From Chara braunii (Eukaryota; Streptophyta; Charophyceae; Charales; Characeae): a DNA stretch of 41,790 bases. The notes beneath the pieces are model-generated. The model worked only from the letters and a program-made list of their open reading frames with translations. It had not been told where the DNA came from and ran no database searches. Positions 1-9,393 of this stretch are shown one piece after another. The translations under genes were made by a program, and so were the position numbers. The stretch spans positions 751,381 to 793,170 of the forward strand of contig BFEA01000129.1 in NCBI GenBank assembly GCA_003427395.1, given 5' to 3'. The number at the start of each line of letters is the position of its first letter. Positions within the stretch are counted from its first letter, which is position 1.

Positions 1-90
<90 letters not shown>
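1..90. repeat. (CT)n microsatellite
   Basis: Uninterrupted CT dinucleotide run from the window edge, so its true left end is unknown. It leads directly into repeat copy A. The equivalent stretch before copy B is a more complex CT minisatellite. Confidence 0.97.
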
Positions 91-94
<4 letters not shown>

Positions 95-2577
95 CGCATT
101 CCCCTTCCCTTCGCATAAGCCCGGTTCGTCACTGCTGTGAGGCAAGTGCTTGTGATTAAAAAAAAAATGAAAAATAATAATGATAAATAAACAAGTAAAT
201 AAAAAAAAACTTAATAATAACGAAAACAGCGGTACACGCTGAACCGCTCTTTCTGCCTACGCAGATTTGTATGCAGGCCCGCGAGTAGAATGAACTTGGC
301 CTTCAATCTCGATCAAGTTCTTATCTCTCACCTCTCTCCCTGTGTGACCAATGCTGAGAAAGCGGGTGTCCCCGCCGTCAGTGCGGATGACCGATTCCCA
401 TCAGCAAAAAGTGACGAGATCAAACAGCACTGGAGGTAAGAAGTCACGTCGGCAGCTGGAATGAAAGAGGCTGTACTCGCCAGCAGCGGGATTCCTGGAT
501 TGCCCGTTCAGCAAAGACGATGGAACCTATCAACAGTAGGGGGTGCCTGATTGCCTGATCAACGGGATCATTGATTAGCTAATAAGCGGAGGAATCCGGT
601 TCTGCCAATAGCAGGAATGCCCGATTGCCTGGGCCCTGGTCCCGCCGGCCGCGGAAATGCCTATTCGCCCGATCAGCAAAAATCTTGATTGGCCGATCAG
701 CAAAAATGCCTGCCTGTTCGCCCGATCAGCAGAGGTCTTGATTGGCTGATCAGCAAAAGAGCCTGATCCCGCCTGCAGTAGGATCGCCTGATCACCTGTC
801 CAATGGAAGTCTTGATTGGCTGTTCAGCGAGAGAGCCTGGTCCCACCAGCTGCAGGGCAGAATAGCCTGATCCCACCAGCTGCAGGAAACCCCTGATTGC
901 TTCGTTCCCACTCTCTCCTCCTTGCACGCACCCTCTCAGCTTCACACACTTGATTGGTTGTACGCTCGATTTGTGAACACTCTTGATCGGCCGCACACTT
1001 CATCAAGCAGCGCGCGCGTTCGCTTCAAGCATAAAACAAAAAGGGCACTTACCAGGTGACATGGCGCCGCCTTCCTCAACACTCTCTCTCCTCACATGGC
1101 ATGATTCATGAGGATTTCCACCATCTCTCTTCCTTTTTCCCGTCTCTCTTACTATCGTAGCCTCACTTACTTGCAGTCACGGGGCTTCTCTCTCTTTCTC
1201 TCTCGCCACAATCTCTCTCCCTCACACACACAATCTCTCACTCCCGCTGTGCAGTCCCTTTCTCTCTCACTCTCCTCTCACACGCGAATAACCGCCTGAG
1301 CACCGACGTGCCTCCCCCGTGCTTGCATACGCGGGGACACCTTGCTCGCACCGAGTCCCTCCGAAATGCCCGTGTCAGTGGGCGGGTACACCTTTCACAC
1401 ACTCTCCTCGTCCCCATCTCATGTAACCGCCTGTCCACTGCTCCCCGTTGACATCATCAGTATAAGCGACGTGGGGGGGGTACACCTTGCATGCTGCAAG
1501 AGACTGCCCCCGTCTGAATGTCCTACCAGACCAGTTGATCCTTGTTATATCCTCCTAGTACCAGAGGCCGTGGCCTCAAGAGACTGCCAGTTTACCCCGC
1601 ACTGGCAAAAGCAGGCCCGGTACCAGGTCTGTGTGGCCTTTATTGGGAAAAAATGGGCCAAGCACCAGGCCCAGTGAGATCTGTATCAACAAAAATATGC
1701 CAGGTAGATTTGTATAGCACGTGAAACACACTAACTGTGGCAAGGCTAGTAACCAGATATATCAGGTAAGTCACGTGAGCGATCTCAATTATCGGAGAAT
1801 AGGGAGGATCGTTAAATCAGAGTAAATAAATAATCCGGCCCCAAACCCATCACAAATAATTTAAACATAATTTAATCAAATATTAAATAATCATTAATTT
1901 TCTTCCCTTTCAATCATTTTTAATTATTTTTCTTATTTCTTAATCGTATCATAAAAAATAATGAAAATAAAAATAATGAAAATAAAAATAATTCCAACAA
2001 AAATGAATCCCGATGGAATTCAATTAAAAAACAAAATTTTCTTTGTTTTCTTCTTCTTTTATTACTTTTGATTTCTTTTCCCTATTTTTGATTCTATTAC
2101 TGGAAATAACAAATAACGACGGCGAATCAAGTAAAATTAAATACCGAGGAAATTTAATAAAATAAAGAATATCACGTTTTTCATTTCGCTTCTATTGTTC
2201 TGAATTCCTTTTTTCATTTTTAATTCTGGTATTAAAATTAATGAAATCCGAGGCTCCATTCCCACTCCAATTGTGTAAAGTAAAACGGTTATGCCAAGGC
2301 CTACTCCTGTATTCCCTTCCCGCGGCTAGCTGCTTCGGGAATAGACTCGGAGCAAGCGGAAGAGAGGTGGGGCACAACGTGGTAGAAGCGGTGACTCCCC
2401 TCGTTAATTTGAGGGTTACTTTCAGTGGTCAGCACATCCAAAATTAGGGGTGCTCTGGGTATGCCTAATTTTCCCCGTCAGGTCAAACAAGAGTACCGTC
2501 AAAATACGGTCTAGTCATCAAATCGAAGACTTCAAACCGCTGATTTCGGTTGGCCCACTGCCTGTGGCCGCCCGACA
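91..2577 (+). repeat. Long interspersed repeat, copy A (probable LTR/5' region of the plus-strand gypsy family)
   Basis: This stretch returns nearly unchanged at 15068-18224. Both copies begin just after a CT run with ACTGCGCA and stop matching right after GCCCGACA. Copy A lacks about 690 bp present in copy B (near 1720). The segment has no believable ORF; it contains an AT-rich block (about 1800-2240) and an inverted repeat near 2440-2475. Because copy B lies just upstream of the plus-strand gag, the repeat is probably the LTR or LTR plus leader of that family. No PBS is visible at the end of homology, so LTR status is inferred. Confidence 0.85.
600..900. repeat. Degenerate minisatellite rich in CTGATCAG-type palindromes
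   Basis: Short, irregular repeats of the form TTGATTGGCTGATCAGCAAAA-like units (about 20-40 bp) with many TGATCA cores and two CCAGCTGCAGG blocks. The same array is present in copy B at about 15570-15870, so it is part of the long repeat and not a recent expansion. Confidence 0.7.
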
Positions 2578-2973
2578 GCTACCCCGGACCTCTTCTCGAC
2601 GCCCCCGTTGAACCCTCGACTTGCGCAAACTCAAATTGAAACTCCGGGCGACAGCCAGGACCCATTTACAGTTGTATCGGAGGGCCACAACCCCTAGTTA
2701 GCAGTAGCTAAGAGAAGAGGTGGGTGGTAGGGTCACAATCCCCAATGGAAAAATCAAAATTTGTGTCTATGGGTGCACGGTAAAAAGTGAAAAAAAAAAT
2801 TCTGACGGAATTTTTTTTTTAATTAACGATTAAAAAAAAAAAAAAAAAAAAAATTAATTATTGCGTTTCTGAGAGTGCACGTCGCCGGTTTTGTGCGGGA
2901 AAGGTGAGAAAAATTCGGTAAAATCCTTCCGAACAAACACACCCCCGGCGAGCGTAGCTAAAAAGTGCTTTGA
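2578..2973. other. Junction segment between repeat copy A and the truncated minus-strand element
   Basis: No gene is visible. The part up to about 2800 continues copy A beyond the point where it stops matching copy B. A 22-base A run at about 2831-2852 marks a possible break. 2853-2973 is open on the minus strand but does not look like pol after the conserved pre-RT region ends at 2974, so the pol truncation point lies here. Confidence 0.6.
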
Positions 2974-3537
2974 TTGTGGAGTGTGCGAAATCGTGCAGAT
3001 CCTCGCTCGTTTAGCATAATGAGGGTCAATTCGGCCCCGTTCCGCATCGCTGAAAGCTGTGGCCTTATCGCAAGTCTTGGGTACCTTTAGTACTCGTTCT
3101 CTCTCTTGCGGGGTTAAGTTCCCATCGTCGATATCCATCTCTGCTATCCTATCCTCTATTAAACGTTGCGGCTCTTTTTTTTCCCTTCCTTAATCTCTTT
3201 GGCGATCTCCTCTTCAAATATTCCTTCTAGCACAGATCGCTATCGACGTACCGCAACAGGTTTAACTTTCTGAGCTATTCGCTTGTGGTGTTTGGGTTGC
3301 TCCGCGTAGGGGGACGATGCCCTTAAAAATGACACAGATATCACGCCGCCGAATTCTCCGTTCCTTTCCTTTGGATAAGAGTTCCCATCTATTATCAACC
3401 GATTTCCTAAATTTTTCACTTCGACGATCCGCCCTTCTTCTTCCGTAAGTAGAGGCCCATACTTCTTCTCGCGGAATCACAATGTGCGGCTGAAGATAGG
3501 CAACGACTAAACCCCTCGGCCCTGGCTCCCACAGCAA
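2974..3537 (-). pseudogene. Gypsy pol fragment: linker and pre-RT region, truncated before RT
   Basis: Remnant of the polyprotein between protease and reverse transcriptase. The recognisable part is the stretch LTPQERERVLK, then a TCDKATAFSDAERGRIDP-like core and an ICTISHTP tail. This matches the conserved block just N-terminal to the RT domain in Ty3/gypsy Pol, where an acidic residue and an HTPW-like motif precede the fingers subdomain. Around 3139-3261 the frame is decayed. The RT palm with its catalytic aspartates, RNase H and integrase are absent; homology ends about residue 55 of the 3138 frame. It follows the protease on the same strand. Assignment to Ty3/gypsy is firm from context; exact borders are approximate. 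Confidence 0.7.
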
Positions 3538-3619
3538 GAGAAACTCTGTTCTTCAAATCTCGAGGCTCTATCGTCTCAATTGTAACCCGCGCCCCATCTA
3601 GCTTCTTAATGGACAGTGT

Positions 3620-4297
3620 CTAGCTCCCGTCTGGTCGCTCTATCGTCACCGCATGCACATGGCTCAACCACGTCCGTCCTAAGAGCAGGTCAGAGTTGCA
3701 GTTCTTGACTGCAAAGACTGGCAGGGTCACTCGTACCCCTTGGACCTCTATGGCTGCCTTGTGACAAACCCCTGTGATCTGTTGCTTTCTCCCATCAGTC
3801 GTCTCTATCTCAAATAGGTATGACCTATCGAGGCCCTGTCCAACTTGCTCTGCCAGATCTTCGTCTATAATGACAGCCTCACTGCCGTTATCGATCACAG
3901 CATCTAGAACCGCTCCGTCGTTTAGGATCGCCTCCACGGTCCCACTTCCAAGTATGTAAAACTTGTCTGGAAACACGCCTTCCATCCCATCAAGAAGAAC
4001 TGTCGCCATGCGATCTGCTCTAGCTGTCACCTCTAATAGTGCTACAGTAGGAGCATCCGCCTTAAGGGCCACGTGAACCTCCTCCGATAGAGGTATGCGA
4101 GTATTCCGCGTGATCATCTGTAACTTGTCGCGAGCCAGCTTGGATGCTGCCAGATATTCCAGAATAGAGCACTGCATGGGCTGCCGAAAGGCCCGTCTCA
4201 GTGGCTCGACCGTGTCAATCTCATCCAGCGAACTCATCATCAATAACTTCTTCACTCCCTGCTGCTTCTCGCGGTGAAAGTATAACCTCCTCTCCAT
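3620..4297 (-). pseudogene. Retropepsin-type aspartic protease region of the minus-strand gypsy element
   Basis: Open frame of 225 codons covering the end of gag and the protease. The active-site motif is VIDNGSEA (D-N-G-S instead of the usual D-T/S-G), followed about 70 residues later by the flap-distal DLLLGRTWL motif (the ILGxxWL signature of retropepsins). Retropepsins act as dimers to cleave Gag-Pol. Upstream the reading frame is offset by one base from gag (overlap at 4221-4297), so gag and protease are joined only by a frameshift; whether this is programmed or decay cannot be told. Because DNGS occurs in some intact gypsy families, I do not count N as a knockout. Confidence 0.8.
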
Positions 4298-6476
4298 TGA
4301 TCCGCTGTCCGTTCTTCTCCGCCATCACGTAATCCGTGTCAGTATTTCTCGATGTAGACCCTCTCACCGACTTGGTAGCTATCACCCTTATGGGTGTGGT
4401 TGCCATATCTGCTTCGAAAGTTATCTTGATGCTCTGACTCCTAACTGGCTCCTTTCCTTTACTCGGACTTACTATCCTTGCTTCTACATTCTCCTTCATT
4501 AAAGGGAGCATTGATACGTCTCCCTGATCATCTGCCTACTTGACGTACTTGCGGTCGTCAAGCACGACAAGTCTCTCATCTATTGCCCGTTTGAGATCCG
4601 GGCAGTCTCTCTTGATATGATCATCCCCTCTACACTAGACGCAAGAGTCCCAGGGAGTGGGCGGCCTGTCGTCTGCGCTCCTAGAGGTCGAACCCCTGGC
4701 TGCTCTGGGGTCAGGGGACTTTGGCTTCGGATCAGCCGACGCGCGATATCCCCCTCTCTCATTCCGTCCGCGCGAATCATTGCGGCAGTCTCCTCCAGAT
4801 CCTCCTTGCTCATATCGTCCCCGTGAGTCATACCGGCGGTCTTCATGGTCGTATCGCCCGCGTGACTCAGCGTGTCGATTTCCTCGGTCGTACCGCCCAC
4901 GCGAATTGTCGCGTTGTGCCCTCTCGTATCCCCCGCGGTCGTACCGTCTGCGCGAGTCATCTCGTCGGTCTCTGTCTCGATCTCCTCTCTCATACCTGCC
5001 ACCCTTGTATCCATCTCGGTCTGTTCTCTCATATCTATCGTCCCTGTATCCGTCTCGTCGGTCCTGGTCCGAATCCCATCGACCTCGTGGGTCGCTCCTA
5101 CCCCCATCAACCTCATATCGAGGGCTGCGCGAGTAATCATCCCCTCGCCTTGCTCGCCCATACGTCTCGTGAACCCTGCGGTCTTGGTCTATCTCATCAT
5201 CCCTTCGTCGCCATGGCTCATTGTCTCTCTCCCTTTCCCTTACTTGATAATCGGTTAGCATTCGAGGATTTCTATCCTCGATACTCCTCTAGGGATCGGT
5301 GTTCCGACGGTCCCACCGAAGTGAATAGGTTCCTCCGGGTCTATCCCGGTATGTCGTGGCTCCCCTATTGGTCACAATCTCTGGAACCTGCCTTGTCAAT
5401 CCCTTTACCATGTCCCTTATCTCCTTCACTTCCTCAGCTACCGCTTCATTCTTTTCCGACCAGGGATAGTCCTTGAAATCAGGGCATCTATCAATGGCAT
5501 ACTCTTTATAGAGAGAGAACTCTCGCCTCCTCATTCCTCTCCATACCAAGCCTTTGTAGTCGTCTGCCTCGGCCTTTACCGCGAGTTTTAGGACTTAAGG
5601 GAAGTCAAAATTGTCGCGTGGGAGATCTCAAAGTATATTCTTTTGTCTCCCTTTGGACATGTGTCCAATAAAAATAGTACAGCGCTCGACCTTTGAGATC
5701 TTTCCCTTCTCCATTAGCACGTGAGAGATCTTCTGGAAACGCTTCCCGAATGCCCGAACGGTCTCGTCCTCATTTTGAGTCATGGTCTCAAGATGCTTGA
5801 TGGAGTACTTGTTATCCTCCAACTTGTAAAGTTCAATGAGGTTTTTCTTATACCTGGTCCACTTTCCATCCTTCGGTCGGGCTTCCCTAACTTCCTTGCC
5901 GAGACTTGGATCTACATTAAATAGGAAGTTTTCCACGATCTCCTCCTCCGACCACTGACTCCGGCTTGCATGAAGCTCCCACTTCTCCTGATATTATGTG
6001 ATGCCATAACCCCTAAAAGTTGGAGGCTCAGAGCTCTGGTGCGTAATAATATAGCGATCCTTGCTCTCCTAAGGAAGCGGATGCGATTCCCCTGTCTGGG
6101 GGTCGAAGACTCGCCTGGGTGGCGCTCTGTCTCTATCTCTCTCTCTGTCCCTCCAATAGGAATCCCTTGAACTCTCTCTCCAGTCGTCCTTGTGCCTATC
6201 CGCCTTGGTTTCCCTCCGCTCATACTCAGGGGAGCGTCGTCTCGTCGCTTCTCGCCGGCCGCTCGAGGTTCCTGTCTTCAGAGCGTTTTGCGGCTCTGTC
6301 ACGACCGGCTCGCCCATTACGTCGGGCTCTCCGTCATTGGTTTGGTCAAGTCATCTCAGCGGTGCTTCCCACCTAATTCGTTCCTTCAGATCCCTCAGAG
6401 CTCAGTCGGGCGATGTCCTGTTCTCCTCCCCTACTTCGCCCGTGGTCGGTTGTGGCCCCATCGTGTCTGGTTCCAT
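4221..6476 (-). pseudogene. Gag of the minus-strand gypsy element, broken by in-frame stops
   Basis: One reading frame runs from an ATG at 6476 to 4221, interrupted by about nine stops. N-terminal part: Arg/Asp/Glu-rich (about 6069-6317). Capsid: 5628-5995, with the typical Gag helices (LGKEVREARPKDGKWTRY, then KHLETMTQNEDETVRAFGKR and a KVERCTIF block). Then a linker, then a very Arg/Asp-rich nucleocapsid segment (4650-5261, with many RGRYD-like repeats) and one zinc knuckle at 4602-4643. The stops are at about 6402, 6350, 6069, 5996, 5628, 5590, 5289, 4635 and 4512. Each could come from CAG, CAA or CGA by one C-to-T change, consistent with deamination of methylated cytosines. Gag would form the virus-like particle. 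It lies directly downstream of the accessory ORFs. Confidence 0.8.
4602..4643 (-). other. CCHC zinc knuckle of Gag with a stop codon inside
   Basis: Fourteen codons fit C-x2-C-x4-H-x4-C exactly (CV, stop, CRGDDHIKRDC). The third position is TAG at 4635-4637, which would be CAG (Gln) before a C-to-T change. Such knuckles bind the genomic RNA in nucleocapsid. Confidence 0.88.
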
Positions 6477-6639
6477 AGGTCACCAGAAGACGCAGTTAGG
6501 TAGCCTCGTCGGGTGTGACAACCCAATCCTATTACAGTTGTTGCAGCCCGAACCTATGACAGAACTCACAGCCCGGACCAGTGATAGTTGCGGGAACCCG
6601 GACCTGTTTCCTTGTCACGGTTCACGTCCGCCTCCAGTC

Positions 6640-7584
6640 CTAGCTCTCGACTGCCCCAATTACCACCACCTGTACTCCGTTCCGGTTGCGGATCTCATGC
6701 TCTCCTTCTACCCCAGGAATCCCTGTGTCTTGGTAAACCTCTCCTTCGGGATCGGTCAACAAGGTCGCGCCTCTCCGGATCTGCAGTACACCCGTGAAAG
6801 GATCTCTACTCCTGCGGCAGATCGTGGTCCCAAGCCTAACCAATATCTCCTGATCAGCACCCCTTAAGAGCCTCCGAGCGGTTATCTCCGTCCTCCTTGC
6901 TAGGTCTCCCAGCCCGTCCTGAATCGGGTAGCCCGCTGAAGGTGGAAGCTCTCCTCCTCCTGCCATCCAAAGTCGCTCGCCGACTTTTCTGACCTCCATT
7001 ACCTTTCCAAGAGCTTCCAATCTCTATTTCTCCTCCTCTAACTCCCTGACAGCTATGAGGTCATTTGTCGAGCACATGAGGTAGGTCAGTGCTATAACCA
7101 CTCGTAACCTCATCGCTGACAGCTCCAATAGGTCATAGAATGTCTCAAAATCCTCCTCATCTCCACTATCCTCTATGGCCTCTAAAGTCTTTATCGATTC
7201 TCTCCAGTACCGATCGTGAGCGGCTAGCACCCTGAGTATTGCACCGTCTGTTACAACTCTCCCTAGCTCTCCTGCTTTCCTAGCCTCGCTTATCTTCAAC
7301 CTCTCAGCATCCCTGGTCATCTCGTACCATGCCCTTATCCGAGACCGCCCTTCGAAAGGTGTCACTCGGAGTACGTATTTTATCCTTCGTCCTCCTTCTA
7401 CTCCAATCCAAAGTCCTGTCCCCCTTGCCTCACGCCGCGCACGACGGACACACTCTGTCTCCTCAACTATGCACAGTCTGGTATGGAGCTGGAACTCTAC
7501 GATCACTAACACCAACGGTCCGTCAAGTCTCCCTACCACATGCAATGAGTACCAAACCATCGTGTGTAGTGCAGTCTCGCTCAT
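6640..7584 (-). pseudogene. Accessory ORF 5 of the minus-strand element (unrecognised protein, about 314 aa)
   Basis: Starts at ATG 7584, which overlaps the stop of the preceding ORF as ATGA, and stays in one frame to 6640 with one TAG (about 7025; CAG in origin). I do not recognise a known domain. The N-terminal part (SLHVVGRLDGPLVLVIVEF, then an Arg-rich ETECVRRARREARG helix) resembles the middle of accessory ORF 2 (VVGHIYY.. VLATVYFHG.. EEQSARR), so it seems to be a distant paralogue. The middle is acidic (EAIEDSGDEEDFETFYDLLE). The C-terminal part (6640-7020) has a GATLLTDPEGEVYQDTGIPG stretch. Gag begins 164 bases further on. Function unknown. Confidence 0.6.
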
Positions 7585-8213
7585 GTCCTGTCGCTACCTC
7601 CCTGTATTACCTTGTCCTCCCTCGACTCGCCCTCTGCAGACTTCTCCCCAGTTCCTTCGCGTGATACACTCCTAGCCTTTACCCTCTCCAGAAAGTCTGA
7701 TCTACACGCCTAGATAATCTCTCTTTCCTCCCTCAACAAACTCTCTAACTCTCTCTTCACGAGCTCCGCCCTACGCAACTTGCCCTCTTCCTGGCACGAC
7801 CAAATCTCCCTTATCTTGTTCCCCAACTCCTTTACCTGGTTCAAGAGTGGTTCTCTTATGCGCTCTCTCACTCTTTCGACTGCCTCACTCTCCTCTTTCA
7901 TTCTCAGTCCTCCTCTCTTTCCAGCTCATCCTCTCACCCTCGCTCTAGCCTCCGCTACCGAATCGTCGTGGAAGTGCTCCGCGCGCATATAACCATGAGA
8001 CCATATGATCACATCATAGGAAATCGAGGTCTGGAAGGTTACCCGCGTCAGTACATCAGCTCTATGTTCGTGGATCAAATCCCTGGCTCGTCGTCTGCAC
8101 TCCCTCGTTGTCAAGTCCTCATCTATGTATGCTCGGAGGAGTACTGTCACAGTGTACCCTGTGCTTACCAGTTGCTCTCCTACGCGCATCTCTGTGGTCG
8201 TCCTCCCCGGCAT
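7581..8213 (-). pseudogene. Accessory ORF 4 of the minus-strand element (about 210 codons)
   Basis: From ATG 8213, two bases after the stop of ORF 3 plus one codon, to TGA 7581-7583, which overlaps the ATG of the next ORF as ATGA. Two in-frame stops (TGA at about 7926, TAG at about 7710) are both explainable by C-to-T. The N-terminal half carries an RVTFQTSISYDVIIWSHG-like strand-rich segment similar in pattern to the other accessory proteins. The C-terminal half (about 7710-7900) is a charged helix (EAVERVRERIREPL, KRELESLLREE) that should form a coiled coil. No known family recognised. The arrangement suggests translation coupled to the downstream ORF. Confidence 0.6.
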
Positions 8214-8216
8214 TCC

Positions 8217-9393
8217 CTACGCTACGACCTCGAAGAGAAATCTCACATCCTCTAGCCCCACGTAATCGATCTCCGCCCGTCTCCTGCAGTACGTAATCAG
8301 ATCGACTAGCCTCAGACAGTCCACCCAGCTAGTAGCGTCTATGATGTCATCTAGCGTCTCTCTGCTGGGTGGTCCCCACCTTACACAAATGACGTAGTAT
8401 ACTTCCCTGAAACGGGGCGCTAAGCCCTCCCAATGTGCGTAGAATGTGTGGTCCACTGCTCTATTCAGACGATCTACGCTCCCATAGGCCTGCCCTATTA
8501 CGAACGCAGGCAGTCTAAATCGCCAACCCTCCCTCGGGTAGAGGGTCGGGTGCGGAGGACCATATACCAAGCGGCTCCAATATGTCCTCCCTCTAGAGAG
8601 TCTCGCCAGTTGCGGATTAACGATCACTCTGGCCAACAGCTCACTTCTTCACCAAGCCCTGCTTACCCCTGCAAGCGTCAGTCCTACCTCTAAATCGTGT
8701 ACTCTATCCGCTATTAGATGTCCGACCCCTTCTAGATCATGAGTCCTCGGGTCGTTCATCTCTCAGTATCACTGTCCAAAGGAAGAGTCCCTCTGCGAGC
8801 CACGTTCCCAGGCATCGTAACGGACTACGCCCCGTCCCTTCTAATGCCACAGGAAGAGGAATGTCATATCCAACCGCCGTCTCTCTGGGTCTCACAAGCT
8901 TCCTCGCGCTATAGGATTCGGACTCTCGTGAGAGAACATAAGCTAACCAGGCTACTGAGTCACTCCTCATCTCCCCTCCGACTCTCGATCGACATCACTC
9001 TACTCCCTCCTACGCTCCCTATCTCTCGACGTCGCTAACTCCTCAGACAACTCTCCCACTCAGATCCATCATGGCCGAGTAGGTGTTGTGCACTCTCCCG
9101 TCTGCTCCATGAAAATAGATAGTGAACTCGACGTACCTTTGACCTCTCCGTATCTCCAGGGCATGCTTCGTCATGAGTCTGATCTGTCGCTCAACGTTGC
9201 CCAACACTTCATCTTCCCAGCCTCCTGTCCTATCTCGTCGTAGGGAAAGCGTCACTCTCAGTATATCCCTGTCTGCCATTCTTTCATGCTCTTGCTGCCA
9301 GTCTCGCCTCGCCTAAAGATATCTACTCACCGTCTCTCCACTACTCTCTTATCTAAACCTCACTAGGATATGCCCTGCCTCTAGTCGTCTCAT
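8217..9393 (-). pseudogene. Accessory ORF 3 of the minus-strand element (decayed paralogue)
   Basis: The ATG at 9391-9393 overlaps the TGA of ORF 2 as ATGA and is in frame with the coding stretch that begins MADRDILRVTLSL at 9279. The frame continues through several TAA, TAG and TGA codons (all C-to-T explainable), shifts by one base near 8740, and ends at TAG 8217. Segments align by eye with ORF 1: LFLWTVILRDERP with VWLWTHREHRPGE; EVGLTLAGVSRAW with VVGLATTGTSGAV; and the HTFYAHWEGLAPRF..YYVICVRWGPP block with ETYLAYQDLKILAR..NYSLATGGPR. Total length close to ORF 1 and ORF 2, supporting common descent. Function unknown. Confidence 0.6.

Noticed and set aside
3840-3900. Protease active site D-N-G-S as a loss-of-function change
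   Set aside because: N at this position is seen in intact gypsy proteases as far as I know, so it is not evidence of decay.
4617-5476. Plus-strand open frames opposite gag
   Set aside because: Shadows of the Arg/Asp-rich nucleocapsid; the minus strand carries the zinc knuckle and Gag motifs.
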